From contig NZ_JAANOW010000001.1 in NCBI RefSeq assembly GCF_011758805.1, positions 1,736,001-1,800,000 on the forward strand: DNA of 64,000 nucleotides, written 5' to 3'. The translations under genes were made by a program, and so were the position numbers. The notes below the pieces were generated by a model that was not told where the DNA came from, searched no databases, and saw only the letters and a program-made list of their open reading frames with translations. Within the stretch, counting starts at the first letter, position 1; each line of letters starts with the position of its first letter. The stretch comes from Mycolicibacterium fluoranthenivorans. Lineage in GTDB: Bacteria; Actinomycetota; Actinomycetes; Mycobacteriales; Mycobacteriaceae. Below, piece by piece: positions 43,527-56,800 of the stretch.

Positions 43527-45172
43527 TCTTCGGCTCGCGGCGTCGCGTCCGCAGCCGCTTCCGCGGCTCGGGCCCGATGGTGCGGGGTCTGGCTGCGCTC
43601 GGCCGGGCAGTCGGTTTCGCGTGGCGGCGGTCCTTGCAGCTGCGGGTGGTCAGCCTGACGCTCGGGTTGTCGCTGGCGGTCATCCTGGTGCTCGGCTTTG
43701 TGCTCACCAGTCAGATCACCGACCGCATTCTCGAGGTCAAGGTCAGGGCCGCGACCGAGGAGATCGAACGCGCCCGCAACACCGTCAGTCGCATCGTCGG
43801 TGGCGAGGAGACCCGATCCCTCGACAGCAGCCTGCAACTCGCGCGCAACACCCTCATCGACCGCAAGGTCGACACCGGTGCGGGGCTGGCCGGCGCCTTC
43901 GACGCCGTTCTCGTGGTGCCCGGCGACGGACCCCGCGCCGCCACCGCGGCCGGACCGGTACAGCAGGTGCCCAAGGAATTACGCGATTTCGTCAAGGCCG
44001 GCCAGGTCAGCTACCAGTACGCCGGAGTACACACCGACGGCTTCTCCGGTCCCGCGTTGATCGTCGGCAGCCCGACATCCTCGCAGGTCACCAATCTGGA
44101 GCTTTACCTGATCTTTCCGCTGACCAACGAGGAATCGACCATCTCGCTGGTGCGCGGCACCATGGCCACCGGCGGCGTCGTGCTGCTCGGACTGCTCGCG
44201 GCCATCGCGCTGCTCGTGGCACGCCAGATCGTGCTGCCGGTGCGGTCGGCGTCGCGGATCGCCGAGCGGTTCGCCGAAGGCCATCTCACCGAACGCATGC
44301 CGGTGCGCGGCGAGGACGACATGGCGCGGCTGGCGGTGTCCTTCAACGATATGGCCGAGAGCCTCAGCAGGCAGATCACCCAGCTCGAAGAGTTCGGAAA
44401 CCTGCAGCGCCGCTTCACTTCTGACGTCAGTCACGAGCTGCGCACCCCGTTGACGACGGTGCGGATGGCGGCGGACCTGATCTATGACCACAGCGAGGAC
44501 CTGGACCCGGCGCTGCGGCGTTCCACCGAGCTGATGGTCAACGAACTCGACCGCTTCGAGACCCTGCTCGCCGATCTGCTGGAGATCTCCCGCCACGATG
44601 CCGGCGTCGCCGAGCTGGCCGTCGAAGCGGTCGATCTGCGGTCGGTGGTGCAGAGCGCGCTGGACAACGTGGGGCACCTGTCCGCCGACGCAGGTATCGA
44701 ACTGGACGTCGACATGCCGTTGACCGGGGTGATCGCCGAGGTGGATCCCCGTCGGGTGGAACGCATTCTGCGCAACCTCATCGCCAACGCGATCGACCAC
44801 GCCGAGCACAAGCCGGTGCAGATCCGGATGGCCGCCGACGAGGACACCGTCGCCGTGACGGTCCGTGACTTCGGCGTCGGTCTGCGCCCCGGTGAGGAGA
44901 AGTTGGTGTTCAGCCGGTTCTGGCGGTCGGACCCGTCCCGGGTGCGCCGATCCGGCGGCACGGGGCTGGGGTTGGCGATCAGCATCGAGGACGCCCGGCT
45001 GCACCAGGGTCGGCTGGAGGCCTGGGGCGAACCGGGTAAGGGTGCATGCTTCCGGCTCACCCTGCCGCTGGTGCGCGGTCACAAGGTGACCACCAGCCCG
45101 CTGCCGCTCAAACCCGTCGATCAGGCCGCACCCGCACGCCGGGAACGCGAACCGGCGGGGGAGGGCGTGTGA
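43523..45172 (+). CDS. mtrB: Sensor histidine kinase MtrB
   Basis: Membrane kinase partner of MtrA, localised to septa in mycobacteria. The 549-residue product has TM1 ([20 protein letters not shown], about 35-55), an extracytoplasmic domain of about 155 residues, TM2 ([17 protein letters not shown]), HAMP, HisKA with [20 protein letters not shown] (about residue 300) and HATPase ([23 protein letters not shown]). GTG 43523 overlaps the mtrA stop; its own stop overlaps lpqB (GTGA). Confidence 0.97.
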   Translation: MIFGSRRRVRSRFRGSGPMVRGLAALGRAVGFAWRRSLQLRVVSLTLGLSLAVILVLGFVLTSQITDRILEVKVRAATEEIERARNTVSRIVGGEETRSLDSSLQLARNTLIDRKVDTGAGLAGAFDAVLVVPGDGPRAATAAGPVQQVPKELRDFVKAGQVSYQYAGVHTDGFSGPALIVGSPTSSQVTNLELYLIFPLTNEESTISLVRGTMATGGVVLLGLLAAIALLVARQIVLPVRSASRIAERFAEGHLTERMPVRGEDDMARLAVSFNDMAESLSRQITQLEEFGNLQRRFTSDVSHELRTPLTTVRMAADLIYDHSEDLDPALRRSTELMVNELDRFETLLADLLEISRHDAGVAELAVEAVDLRSVVQSALDNVGHLSADAGIELDVDMPLTGVIAEVDPRRVERILRNLIANAIDHAEHKPVQIRMAADEDTVAVTVRDFGVGLRPGEEKLVFSRFWRSDPSRVRRSGGTGLGLAISIEDARLHQGRLEAWGEPGKGACFRLTLPLVRGHKVTTSPLPLKPVDQAAPARREREPAGEGV

Positions 45173-46935
45173 AGCGCCTGCCGGCCTTGACGTGGCTTGT
45201 GGTGCTGATCGTTTCGCTGGCCGGCTGCGCCGGCGTACCGAGTTCGTCGTCCCCGCAGGCGATCGGCACCGTCGACCGGCCCGCCCCGCCGAGCCTGCCC
45301 ACGCCCACCCCGGGCATGGACCCCGATGTGTTGTTGCGCGAATTCCTCAAGGCGACCGCCGATCCCGCCAACCGGCATCTGGCGGCCCGGCAGTTTCTCA
45401 CCGAATCGGCGTCACGTGGCTGGGACGACGCCGGTAGTGCCCTGCTGATCGACCGGGTCGTGTTCGTGGAAACCCGTGGACCCGAACGGGTTTCGGTGAA
45501 CATGCGGGCCGACATGCTGGGTTCGCTGTCCGACGTCGGGGTGTTCGAGACTGCGGAGGGCGCCTTGCCCGACCCGGGTCCGATCGAACTGGTGAAGACC
45601 CCGGGCGGCTGGCGCATCGACAAACTGCCCAACGGTGTCTTCCTGGACTGGCAGCAGTTCCAGCAGACCTATAAGCGCAGCACGCTGTATTTCTCCGACC
45701 CCACCGGCAAGACCGTCGTACCCGATCCGCGCTACGTGGCGGTCGCCGACGCCGACCAGTTGGCCACCGAACTCGTCACCAAACTGACCACCGGGCCGCG
45801 TCCGGAGATGGCGCGCACGGTGCGCAACCTGCTGGCCGCCCCGCTGCGCCTGCGCGGCCCGGTGACCCGGGCCGACGGTGGCAAGACGGGTGTCGGACGC
45901 GGCTACGGGGGCGCCCGCATCGACCTGGAGAATCTGCCGACGACGGATCCGCACACCCGTCAACTGCTTGCGGCGCAGATCATCTGGACGCTGTCCCGGG
46001 CCGGTATCAACGGGCCGTACGTCATCAACGCCGACGGCGCGGCCCTCGACGACAGATTCGCCGACGGGTGGAACACCGCCGACGTGGCGGCCAGCGACCC
46101 CGGTGCTGCCGACGGTGCCGCGGCGGGCTTGCATGCGCTCATCGGTGGTTCGATGGTGTCCCTCGACGGCCAGAACGCACCCCGGGTTCCCGGTTCGTTC
46201 GGGCAGATGCCGGGTCAGGTGTCCGCGGCGCTGTCGCGCAGCGGCCAGGAGGCGGCAACGGTGGTACTGCTGCGACCCGGCGCCCCCGACATGTCGTCCT
46301 CGCTGTGGATCGGTCCGCTCGGCGGAGATACCGGCCAGGCCATCGACGGGCGCACGCTCACCAGGCCCACCTGGTCGCTCGACGACGCCATCTGGATCGT
46401 CGTCGACGGCAACAATGTGGTGCGCGTGCTCCAGGAGGCGGCCTCGGGGCAGCCCGCGCGCATCCCCGTCGACTCGACGGCCGTCGCGACCAAGTTCTCC
46501 GGGCCCATCTCCGAACTGCAACTCTCCCGCGACGGCACCCGCGCGGCCATGGTGATCAACGGCCAGGTGATCCTGGCGGGCGTCGAGCAGACTCCCGGTG
46601 GGCAGTACGCGCTGACGTACCCGCGCCGGCTGGGCTTCGGGCTCGGCGACACCGCGGTGTCGCTGTCCTGGCGCACCGGGGACGACATCGTCGTCACCCG
46701 CACCGATACGGCACACCCGGTGTCGTACGTGAATCTCGACGGGGTGAACTCCGACGGGCCGGCCCAGAACCTGTTGGCGCCGGTGACCACCGTCGCGGCC
46801 AATCCATCCACGGTGTACGTCGCCGATCAGCGCGGTGTGCTGCAGCTGTCCGGGTCGGCCGCCGAGGACAACATGAGCTGGGCCGAGGTGCGGCCGCTCA
46901 TGGTCGCCGGGGCGCTGCCGGTGCTCCCCGGCTGA
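45169..46935 (+). CDS. lpqB: Lipoprotein LpqB
   Basis: Accessory lipoprotein of the MtrAB system that binds the MtrB sensor domain. The 588-residue product has lipobox SLAGC (Cys at residue 18-19), a GerMN-like domain ([27 protein letters not shown], in pieces) in the middle and a C-terminal beta-propeller-like region. GTG 45169 is coupled to mtrB. Confidence 0.96.
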   Translation: MKRLPALTWLVVLIVSLAGCAGVPSSSSPQAIGTVDRPAPPSLPTPTPGMDPDVLLREFLKATADPANRHLAARQFLTESASRGWDDAGSALLIDRVVFVETRGPERVSVNMRADMLGSLSDVGVFETAEGALPDPGPIELVKTPGGWRIDKLPNGVFLDWQQFQQTYKRSTLYFSDPTGKTVVPDPRYVAVADADQLATELVTKLTTGPRPEMARTVRNLLAAPLRLRGPVTRADGGKTGVGRGYGGARIDLENLPTTDPHTRQLLAAQIIWTLSRAGINGPYVINADGAALDDRFADGWNTADVAASDPGAADGAAAGLHALIGGSMVSLDGQNAPRVPGSFGQMPGQVSAALSRSGQEAATVVLLRPGAPDMSSSLWIGPLGGDTGQAIDGRTLTRPTWSLDDAIWIVVDGNNVVRVLQEAASGQPARIPVDSTAVATKFSGPISELQLSRDGTRAAMVINGQVILAGVEQTPGGQYALTYPRRLGFGLGDTAVSLSWRTGDDIVVTRTDTAHPVSYVNLDGVNSDGPAQNLLAPVTTVAANPSTVYVADQRGVLQLSGSAAEDNMSWAEVRPLMVAGALPVLPG

Positions 46936-47008
46936 CGGTGGCAACGGGCCGGTCTGTCGGCACCTCCGCCCGGGACGGGATGTCAGACGCCACGGCCACA
47001 CTGGGTCC

Positions 47009-47641
47009 GTGCTGCTTGATCTGGTGCTGCCGGTGGAGTGCGGAGGCTGTGGCGCCCCGGGTGTGCGCTGGTGCCCGGCATGCGCCGCCGAACTGCGCAC
47101 CAAGGCCGCCGACCCCCGCGTCGTGACACCGCGGCTGGACCCCGGGGTGCCGGTGTTGTCGCTGGGCCGCTATGCCGCGGCACGCAGGCAGGCGATCGTC
47201 GCGGTCAAGGAACACGGCCGGGCCGATCTGGTGGAGCCGCTGGCAGGGGCGGTGCGCACCGGACTGACGCAGCTGCTCACCTGGGGCCTGCTGGAGACGC
47301 CGCTGATCGTGGTGCCCGCGCCGACGCGCTGGACGGCGGCCCGTCGACGCGGAGGCGACCCGGTCACCAGGGTGGCCGAAACCGCGGTCGCACCCCTGGC
47401 GGGCGTCACGGTCACCCGCGCGCTGCGGTTGACCGGCCTCGCACGCGATTCGGTCGGCCTCTCCAGTGCGGACCGGCAACGGAATCTGGCGGGCCGCGTC
47501 CGCGTCCGCGCGTTGCCCGCAGCCCCCGTCGTACTGCTCGACGATGTGGTGACCACCGGCGCCACGGCATGTGCCTCCGTCGACGCGCTGCAAACCTCCG
47601 GCGTGTCGGTGCACGCGGTGCTCGCCATCGCAAACGCGTGA
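47009..47641 (+). CDS. ComF-family phosphoribosyltransferase-like protein
   Basis: A 210-residue protein with an N-terminal zinc-finger-like CGGCGAPGVRWCPAC (residues about 11-26) and a PRT domain with the PRPP-binding motif VVLLDDVVTTGATA (about 168-181). In naturally competent bacteria ComF helps DNA uptake; in mycobacteria the role is unproven. GTG 47009 places the Cys cluster near the N-terminus. Follows lpqB in a conserved order. Confidence 0.9.
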   Translation: MLLDLVLPVECGGCGAPGVRWCPACAAELRTKAADPRVVTPRLDPGVPVLSLGRYAAARRQAIVAVKEHGRADLVEPLAGAVRTGLTQLLTWGLLETPLIVVPAPTRWTAARRRGGDPVTRVAETAVAPLAGVTVTRALRLTGLARDSVGLSSADRQRNLAGRVRVRALPAAPVVLLDDVVTTGATACASVDALQTSGVSVHAVLAIANA

Positions 47642-47935
47642 TGACCCGCGGCGACGATGTCTTCGATTGCCGTCAGATGAAGAACTCAAAACAGGTCTGC
47701 GAAATTGGTGGCACAGTCAGGTGAACACGGACTACGTTGGGGCCAACCACCCGTGAAGGTTTCACGGCGGCACCCCCTCACCGGGGCGCCCGTGAACCGA
47801 GCGGCTGCCAAGACACGGTAGGAGGTGATCACTCGACACCTTGCGCCGGCGGGCGCCGCATATGCACTTTCCCGCCGACGCGTGTTCTGACAATCCGGGC
47901 ACGCAACGCGCGTGCGACACCGCAGGAGAAACGAG
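47642..47935 (+). promoter_or_regulatory. hpf upstream region
   Basis: 294 bases without a gene. It holds a hairpin CCGTGAA-GGT-TTCACGG (47751-47767) and a GGAG ribosome-binding site at about 47925. HPF genes are typically stress-regulated, which would fit a long leader; no promoter motif is assigned with confidence. Confidence 0.5.
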
Positions 47936-48619
47936 TTGTCAAGTATGTCAACCCAATCCGTGCAAACCGATCGCACTACCATGGTCGTCGAAGACGAGGA
48001 CCTCACGCCGGCCACCAACGCCGACGTTGTCGTCAAGGGCCGCAATGTCGAGGTTCCCGACCACTTCCGCCTCTACGTCTCCGAGAAGCTGGCGCGACTG
48101 GAGCGGTTCGACAAGACCATCTACCTTTTCGATGTCGAACTCGACCATGAGAAGAATCGGCGCCAGCGCAAAAATTGTCAGCATGTCGAGATCACCGCGC
48201 GCGGCCGAGGCCCCGTGGTACGCGGGGAAGCCTGCGCCGACAGTTTCTATGCGGCCCTGGAATCGGCGGTCTGCAAACTCGAGAACCGGCTACGTCGCAG
48301 CAAGGACCGGCGCAAGATTCACTACGGTGACAAGAGGCCCGTCTCTCTGCACGAGGCGACCGCGGTGATCCCGGAGCAGGACCTGCCCACCACCGCCCCC
48401 GAGTCGGTGCAGACCGAGATCGCGGTGGACGATCACGAGCCCGGCCGGATTGTGCGTACCAAGGAGCACGAGGCCACCCCGATGACCGTCGATGACGCCC
48501 TCTACGAGATGGAACTGGTCGGGCACGACTTCTTCCTGTTCCACGACAAGGAATCCGACCGACCGAGCGTCGTCTACCGCAGACACGCCTACGACTACGG
48601 GCTGATCAGGCTGTCCTGA
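47936..48619 (+). CDS. hpf: Ribosome hibernation promoting factor, long form
   Basis: Binds the 30S decoding region in starved cells and dimerises ribosomes to 100S. N-terminal S30AE domain (about residues 25-125; VVKGRNVEVPDHFRLYVSEKL, GPVVRGEACADSFYAALES) and C-terminal dimerisation domain (about 165-227; PMTVDDALYEMELVGHDFFLF, RRHAYDYGLIRL). TTG 47936 lies 7 bases after GGAG and is preferred on that ground; ATG 47945 (224 residues) is the alternative. Followed by a strong terminator and secA1. Confidence 0.93.
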   Translation: MSSMSTQSVQTDRTTMVVEDEDLTPATNADVVVKGRNVEVPDHFRLYVSEKLARLERFDKTIYLFDVELDHEKNRRQRKNCQHVEITARGRGPVVRGEACADSFYAALESAVCKLENRLRRSKDRRKIHYGDKRPVSLHEATAVIPEQDLPTTAPESVQTEIAVDDHEPGRIVRTKEHEATPMTVDDALYEMELVGHDFFLFHDKESDRPSVVYRRHAYDYGLIRLS

Positions 48620-48642
48620 CTCCCACGGAGCGAGATCCGAGC

Positions 48643-48673
48643 ACGAGCCCCCGGCGCGCAGCCGGGGGCTCGT
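48643..48673 (+). terminator. Intrinsic terminator after hpf
   Basis: ACGAGCCCCCGGC / GCCGGGGGCTCGT forms a perfect 13-bp GC-rich stem with a 5-base loop (GCGCA), 24 bases after the hpf stop; it has only a short T-rich tail. Confidence 0.88.
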
Positions 48674-48772
48674 TGCGTCTTCGGGCCGTATCTCGCCGGG
48701 CCGCCGATTTCGTTCACCTACGATGGACCGCAGTTACCTGCTGTGATGTTCATCCACTGAAGAGGAAATAGC

Positions 48773-51586
<2,814 letters not shown>

Positions 51587-51592
51587 GCGGCG

Positions 51593-52111
51593 CTAACCCA
51601 CCTGCAGGGCCACCACCTGCCAGCGGTCACAGACCAGTTCGATGCGTGCGGCAATGGCACGCACCCGCGCGCCCCGGGTGTAGCTGGCGAACACCTCGGC
51701 GGCGCTGACGTCGTTGTCGGGGCAGTCGGAGGCCCGGCGCAAACCCACCCGGCGCAGCACCGCGGTGCCGCCCGGTTGGGGTGTGCGGGCCAGCGCCGCG
51801 GTGGCGTCGACGAGGCCCGGCGCCAGCACACCCCGCAGCTGCGAGGCCGGGCGCCTGCGGTCGATCACCTCAAGGACGCGGCGCAGGGCATGATCGGCGA
51901 AGGTGCCGGCCGCCGGTGGCGGCAGGGGAGTTCCGGCGCCCGGCGGCGGCGCATCGGCCCGGGTAACGGGCCGTAGATGCGCTGCGGACCGCCTGCGCAG
52001 TACCGGTGGCGGGCAGGCGACGGGCCCCAGTGCCGGCGGCTCGCAATCGATGATCGGCATCGCCACGCGCGGGGTGGTCGGTTGTGTGGCTACATGCGGA
52101 AGGGTCGTCAC
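51593..52111 (-). CDS. Rv3235-family protein
   Basis: A conserved mycobacterial protein of unknown function. From GTG 52111 it has 172 residues: a Pro-rich N-terminus and an alpha/beta C-terminal domain (FADHALRRVLEVIDRRRPASQLRG ... ASYTRGARVRAIAARIEL ... RWQVVALQVG) of the Rv3235 type. GTG 52111 is chosen because GGAGAG lies 8 bases upstream; longer starts at 52177 or 52210 lack a ribosome-binding site. Convergent with secA1 with a 6-base gap. Confidence 0.78.
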   Translation of the reverse strand: MTTLPHVATQPTTPRVAMPIIDCEPPALGPVACPPPVLRRRSAAHLRPVTRADAPPPGAGTPLPPPAAGTFADHALRRVLEVIDRRRPASQLRGVLAPGLVDATAALARTPQPGGTAVLRRVGLRRASDCPDNDVSAAEVFASYTRGARVRAIAARIELVCDRWQVVALQVG

Positions 52112-52295
52112 AGTGTCTCTCCAAGACAAATCCAGCTGAACGGCACGGACAGGGCGCTGCTGGAGAGGCACAGGCATATTGATGATCGCACGGTTCCGAA
52201 GGTGTCCCATGCACCCGTGATGCGGTGCGGAGCCGATGCCGACTAAGTTGACGGTCATTCGTGCTTGATCCGGCGAGGGGAGGGGCCACACCGCG

Positions 52296-53705
52296 ATGGT
52301 GACCAGGCTGTCGGCATCCGATGCGGCCTTCTACCACCGGGAGAACACCGCCACCCCGATGTACGTGGGGTCGTTGTCGATCGTGCGCAAACCGCGTGCC
52401 GGGCTGAGTTACGAATCGGTGTTGGAGACGGTGGAGCGGCGTTTGCCGCAGATCCCGCGCTATCGGCAGAAGGTCCGCGAGGTCAGTTACGGTCTGGGCC
52501 GGCCGGTGTGGGTCGACGACCGCGAGTTCGACATCACCTATCACATCCGGCGTTCGGCGCTCCCGTCGCCGGGCAGCGACGCGCAACTGCACGACCTGAT
52601 CGCCCGGCTGGGTTCGCGGCCCTTGGACAAGACCCGTCCGCTGTGGGAGATGTACATCATCGAGGGGTTGACCCAGAACCGGATCGCGATCTACACCAAA
52701 TCGCATCAGGCGCTGGTGAACGGGATGTCGGCGCTCGAGATCGGTCACGTGATCGCCGATCGCACCCCGAAAGCGCCGGAATTCGGCGAGGACATCTGGA
52801 TCCCGGGCCGGGAGCCGAGCGATACCTGGCTGCTGCTGGGTGCGCTCGGCGAATGGATCACCCGCCCGACGGCCCAGCTGGCGTCGTTGCGCTCGACGGT
52901 GACCGAGGTGGCCACCAGTGCGAGCGCGCTCGTCGACGTTGGGCGCCGGGTGGCCGATGTGGCGCGCACGGTCGCCAGGGGCACCGCGCCCAGTAGCCCG
53001 CTCAACACCACGGTGTCGCGCAATCGGCGTTTCACGGTGGCGGGCCACCGGCTGGAGGATTACCGGTTGCTGCGGGCGCGGTACGACTGCGATGTCAACG
53101 ATGTGGTGCTCGCGGTGGTCGCGGGTGCCCTGCGCAACTGGTTGTTGTCCCGCGGTGAGCCGGTCACGGCAACCTCGAGCGTGCGCGCGATGGCACCGAA
53201 CTCCGTGTATCCCGATGCCGAGATCGATTCGACCGGGCCTGGGCAGGCGATCAGCGAAGTGTCCCCGTTCCTGGTGGACCTGCCGATCGGGGAGGGTAAC
53301 GCGGTGGTCCGGCTGTCGCAGATCGCGCACGCCACCGAGTCACATTCGACCGCGGCCAGCCTGGTCGACGCGCGCACCATCGTGACGCTGTCCGGCTTCG
53401 CGCCGCCCACCCTGCACGCGATGGGTATCCGGGTCGCGACCAGTTTCTCCGCACGGCAGTTCAACCTGCTGATCACGAACGTGCCGGGTGCGCAGAAGCA
53501 GATGTACATCGCCGGCACCAAGCTCGTCGAGACCTACGCTGTGCCGCCGCTGCTGAACAATCAGGTGTTGGCCATCGGGGTGACGTCGTACAACGGCATG
53601 CTGTACTTCGGGATCAACGCCGACCGCGACGCGATGAGCGATGTGGACGTGTTTCCCACCCTGTTGAGAGAGTCCCTGGACGAGTTGTTGGAGGCCGCCC
53701 GTTGA
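52296..53705 (+). CDS. WS/DGAT-family acyltransferase with degenerate active-site motif
   Basis: A 469-residue member of the wax ester synthase/diacylglycerol acyltransferase family (Tgs3 region of M. tuberculosis). N-terminal LSASDAAFYHRE and C-terminal NLLITNVPGAQ / YNGMLYFGINADRD are family hallmarks. The catalytic HHxxxDG is HQALVNG here (His137, Gln138, Asn142, Gly143), so the second His and the Asp are lost; acyl transfer may be weak or absent. ATG 52296; ATG of the next gene overlaps the TGA. Confidence 0.85.
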   Translation: MVTRLSASDAAFYHRENTATPMYVGSLSIVRKPRAGLSYESVLETVERRLPQIPRYRQKVREVSYGLGRPVWVDDREFDITYHIRRSALPSPGSDAQLHDLIARLGSRPLDKTRPLWEMYIIEGLTQNRIAIYTKSHQALVNGMSALEIGHVIADRTPKAPEFGEDIWIPGREPSDTWLLLGALGEWITRPTAQLASLRSTVTEVATSASALVDVGRRVADVARTVARGTAPSSPLNTTVSRNRRFTVAGHRLEDYRLLRARYDCDVNDVVLAVVAGALRNWLLSRGEPVTATSSVRAMAPNSVYPDAEIDSTGPGQAISEVSPFLVDLPIGEGNAVVRLSQIAHATESHSTAASLVDARTIVTLSGFAPPTLHAMGIRVATSFSARQFNLLITNVPGAQKQMYIAGTKLVETYAVPPLLNNQVLAIGVTSYNGMLYFGINADRDAMSDVDVFPTLLRESLDELLEAAR

Positions 53706-54199
53706 TGCGCGTGTATGTGCCGGCCACGTTGGCGATGTTGCAACAGTTGGTCGCCGAGCGGATGATCCACGCCCGCAGCGGCACGGCTTTCGCGGTCACC
53801 CCGACGCTGCGTGAGGCGTACGCCCACGGTGACGACGAGGAGCTGGCCGAGGTGGCCCTGGGCGAGGCGGCGCTGGCTTCGCTGCGATTGCTCGCCGGCG
53901 GTACCGGCGACCTTCCGCCGCGTCGTGTGGTGCTCGTCGCGGACGCCGCGGATGTGACCGCGCGACCTGATCTGGATGATGCGGTGGTGCGGCTGGCCGG
54001 TCCGATCGGCTACGACGACGTCGTCGCCGCGTACGTGGACAATGCCGCAGCGGAGGCGGCGGTGGTGGCAGCGGTGGAGGTCATCGACGCGGCAGACCTG
54101 GGCGATGAGGATGCCGAACTCACGGTCGGGGATGCCCAGGATCACGATCTGGCCTGGTACGCCCCCCAGGAGCTGCCGTTCCTGCTCGACCTGCTGTGA
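53705..54199 (+). CDS. DUF6912 protein
   Basis: A 164-residue acidic actinobacterial protein (Rv3231c family) of unknown function: [26 protein letters not shown] at the N-terminus (in pieces), a helical middle, and the conserved ending [19 protein letters not shown] 53705 shares a base with the previous stop (TGATG), so it is coupled to the WS/DGAT gene. Confidence 0.87.
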   Translation: MRVYVPATLAMLQQLVAERMIHARSGTAFAVTPTLREAYAHGDDEELAEVALGEAALASLRLLAGGTGDLPPRRVVLVADAADVTARPDLDDAVVRLAGPIGYDDVVAAYVDNAAAEAAVVAAVEVIDAADLGDEDAELTVGDAQDHDLAWYAPQELPFLLDLL

Positions 54200-54255
54200 C
54201 ATTGTCGACGTAGTTTTCGGCAATAAGTTACCGGCTGGTACTAGATACGGAAGCG

Positions 54256-54279
54256 TAAGTTACGGTACCGTAGGTTGCG
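54256..54279. promoter_or_regulatory. Palindromic operator before the ferredoxin reductase gene
   Basis: Core TACGGTACCGTA (54261-54272... reading TACGGTACCGTA from 54261) is a perfect 12-base palindrome; the wider 24 bases match the desA3 operator at 55428 in 20 positions. It ends at the GTG start, so a bound repressor would cover the start site. Confidence 0.7.
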
Positions 54280-55412
54280 TGGCCAAGAACACTGTCAAGA
54301 CCTCGGCCAATGTGGCTGACACGGTCCGTCCCGCGGTTCCCGGGGCGCCCCATTGGAAGACATTGCGCGCCATCGCCGGCCGGATCACCACGCCGCTGTT
54401 ACCCGATGACTATCTGAAGCTGGCGAACCCGCTGTGGTCGGCCCGCGAATTGCGGGGCCGGGTGGTCGAGGTGCGTCGGGAGACGCCCGACTCGGCGACA
54501 TTGGTGATCAAACCCGGATGGGGATTCACCTTCGACTACGAGCCCGGTCAGTACGTCGGCATCGGACTGCTGATGGACGGGCGGTGGCGGTGGCGGTCCT
54601 ACTCCCTGACCTCGGCGCCGGTGCCGGGCCGGGGCAAGCGGACCATCAGCATCACCGTGAAGGCGATGCCCGAGGGGTTTCTGTCCACCCACCTGGTGGA
54701 CGGCGTCACGCCGGGCACCATCGTGCGACTCGCCGCGCCGCAGGGCAATTTCGTGATGCCCGACCCGGCGCCGGCCCAGGTGCTTTTCCTCACCGCGGGC
54801 TCCGGTATCACCCCGGTGATATCGATGCTGCGGACGCTGGCCCGCCACGGCCAGATCACCGATATCGTGCACGTGCATTCGGCGCCGACCGAATCCGACG
54901 TGCTGTTCGCGGCCGAACTGGCCGAACTGCAGCGCGCGCACCCGAGCTACCGTCTGATCGTGCGGACCACCCGCACCCAGGGGCGGCTCGACCTGCTGCG
55001 ACTGGCCGATGTGGTGCCCGACTGGCGTGATCGTCAGGTGTGGGCGTGCGGCCCTGAGGGCATGCTCGGCGACGCCGAGCGCATCTGGACCGCGGCCGGT
55101 GTGGGGGAGCGACTGCATCTTGAGCGGTTCGCGGTAACGCGGGCCGCTCCCCACGGCACCGGCGGGAAGATCACTTTCGAACGCAGCGGCAAAACCGTGC
55201 AAGCCGATGCGGCGACCTCCCTGATGGAGGCCGGCGAGGAGGTCGGTATCCGGATGCCGTTCGGCTGCCGGATGGGAATCTGTCAGTCCTGTGTCGTCGG
55301 GCTTGTCGAGGGCCATGTCCGGGACTTGCGGACAGGTGTGGAGCACGAGCCGGGAACCCGGGTGCAGACCTGTGTCTCGGCGGCATCCGGCGACTGCGTC
55401 GTCGACGTATAA
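54279..55412 (+). CDS. Ferredoxin reductase-type oxidoreductase, electron donor to DesA3
   Basis: A 377-residue protein (Rv3230c type) that passes electrons from NADPH to the stearoyl-CoA desaturase DesA3. FAD domain with [11 protein letters not shown] (about residue 105), NAD(P) domain with [17 protein letters not shown] and [10 protein letters not shown], and a C-terminal [2Fe-2S] ferredoxin domain with CRMGICQSC and a later Cys in VQTC. GTG 54279 is the start consistent with family N-termini. Shares an operator sequence with desA3, 71 bases downstream. Confidence 0.92.
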   Translation: MAKNTVKTSANVADTVRPAVPGAPHWKTLRAIAGRITTPLLPDDYLKLANPLWSARELRGRVVEVRRETPDSATLVIKPGWGFTFDYEPGQYVGIGLLMDGRWRWRSYSLTSAPVPGRGKRTISITVKAMPEGFLSTHLVDGVTPGTIVRLAAPQGNFVMPDPAPAQVLFLTAGSGITPVISMLRTLARHGQITDIVHVHSAPTESDVLFAAELAELQRAHPSYRLIVRTTRTQGRLDLLRLADVVPDWRDRQVWACGPEGMLGDAERIWTAAGVGERLHLERFAVTRAAPHGTGGKITFERSGKTVQADAATSLMEAGEEVGIRMPFGCRMGICQSCVVGLVEGHVRDLRTGVEHEPGTRVQTCVSAASGDCVVDV

Positions 55413-55427
55413 CTGTTAACCAAGAGC

Positions 55428-55449
55428 TAACCTACGGTAGCGTAGGTTA
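55428..55449. promoter_or_regulatory. Palindromic operator before desA3
   Basis: TAACCTACG-GTAG-CGTAGGTTA: perfect 9-bp arms, 4-base spacer, 34 bases before the desA3 GTG. A similar site lies at 54256. Size and symmetry fit a TetR-type fatty-acid regulator. Confidence 0.78.
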
Positions 55450-55483
55450 CGCTAGAGTAGGAATTGCAAAGGAGGGTTGACCA

Positions 55484-56731
55484 GTGGCTATTACCGACGT
55501 ACCTGCGTTCGCGCATCTGACTGACGCCGATATCGAAAGCCTCGCCGTCGAACTCGACGCGATCCGACAGGACATCGAGGACTCTCGCGGTGAGCGCGAC
55601 TCGCGCTACATCCGCCGTACCATCGCCGCGCAGCGCGCCCTTGAGGTGAGCGCCCGGATCGTGCTGGCGGCCAGTTCGCGACGGTCGGCCTGGTGGGCCG
55701 GCACGACCGCACTCGGCGTGGCCAAGATCATCGAGAACATGGAGATCGGCCACAACGTCCTGCACGGTCAGTGGGATTGGATGAACGATCCCGAGATCCA
55801 CTCCTCGTCGTGGGAGTGGGACATGAACGGTGCGTCCAAGCACTGGCGGTTCACGCACAACTTCATGCATCACAAGTACACGAACATCCTCGGCATGGAC
55901 GACGATGTGGGCTACGGCCTGCTGCGCGTCACCCGCGACCAGCGCTGGAAGCCGTTCAACGCCTTCAATCTGCTCTACAACACGGTGCTGGCGATGCTGT
56001 TCGAGTGGGGCATCGGGCTGCAGCACCTGGAACTGGGCAAGATCGCCAAGGGCCGCGACGACCGCAAGGCGACCATGGTGCGCCTGCGTGAGGTCGGGGT
56101 GAAGATCGGGCATCAGCTGTTCAAGGACTATGTCGCCTTCCCGGCGCTCACCTCGCTGTCGCCCGCCGCGACCTTCAAGTCGACTGCGAAAGCCAACTTC
56201 TGGGCCAACGTGATTCGCAATGTGTGGGCCAACGCGGTGATCTTCTGCGGTCACTTCCCGGACGGGGCAGAGAAGTTCACCAAGACCGACATGGTCGGGG
56301 AGACCCGCGGCGAGTGGTATCTGCGGCAGATGCTTGGCAGCGCCAACTTCAAGAACGGTCCGGTGCTGCGCTTCATGAGTGGCAACCTGTGCCACCAGAT
56401 CGAGCACCACCTGTATCCGGATCTGCCCAGCAACCGGCTCTACGAGGTGTCCCTTCGGGTGCAGGCGGTGTGTGACAAGTACGACCTGCCCTACACCACC
56501 GGGTCATTCCTGCTGCAGTACGCCAAGACATGGCGCACCATCGCGAAACTGTCGTTGCCGAACAAGTATCTGCGCGACACCGCGGACAATGCGCCGGAGA
56601 CCCGCAGCGAGCGGATGTTCACGGAGCTGGAAGGTTTCGGGGTCGAGGACCCCGTCACGGGTAGGCGACGCGGACTCAAGACCGCCATCGCGACGGTTCG
56701 CGGCTGGCGTCAGGACAGGCGCGCCGCGTAG
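55484..56731 (+). CDS. desA3: Stearoyl-CoA delta-9 desaturase DesA3
   Basis: Membrane di-iron desaturase that makes oleoyl-CoA, target of isoxyl in M. tuberculosis. The 415-residue product has His boxes HNVLHGQ (about residue 88), HNFMHHKYTN (about 125) and HQIEHHLYPDL (about 303). GTG 55484 has AGGAGGG 8 bases upstream. Pairs functionally with the oxidoreductase just upstream and is followed by a terminator. Confidence 0.95.
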   Translation: MAITDVPAFAHLTDADIESLAVELDAIRQDIEDSRGERDSRYIRRTIAAQRALEVSARIVLAASSRRSAWWAGTTALGVAKIIENMEIGHNVLHGQWDWMNDPEIHSSSWEWDMNGASKHWRFTHNFMHHKYTNILGMDDDVGYGLLRVTRDQRWKPFNAFNLLYNTVLAMLFEWGIGLQHLELGKIAKGRDDRKATMVRLREVGVKIGHQLFKDYVAFPALTSLSPAATFKSTAKANFWANVIRNVWANAVIFCGHFPDGAEKFTKTDMVGETRGEWYLRQMLGSANFKNGPVLRFMSGNLCHQIEHHLYPDLPSNRLYEVSLRVQAVCDKYDLPYTTGSFLLQYAKTWRTIAKLSLPNKYLRDTADNAPETRSERMFTELEGFGVEDPVTGRRRGLKTAIATVRGWRQDRRAA

Positions 56732-56748
56732 GACACGAGCACATGCAG

Positions 56749-56778
56749 ACCCCGCCTCCCGGCAACGGAAGGCGGGGT
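56749..56778. terminator. Intrinsic terminator between desA3 and rsgA
   Basis: ACCCCGCCT / AGGCGGGGT stem (9 bp) with a 12-base loop and a T-rich tail (TTTGTGTTGT) on the plus strand. Serves desA3, possibly also the convergent rsgA. Confidence 0.85.
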
Positions 56779-56800
56779 TTGTGTTGTGCGCGAAAGATGT

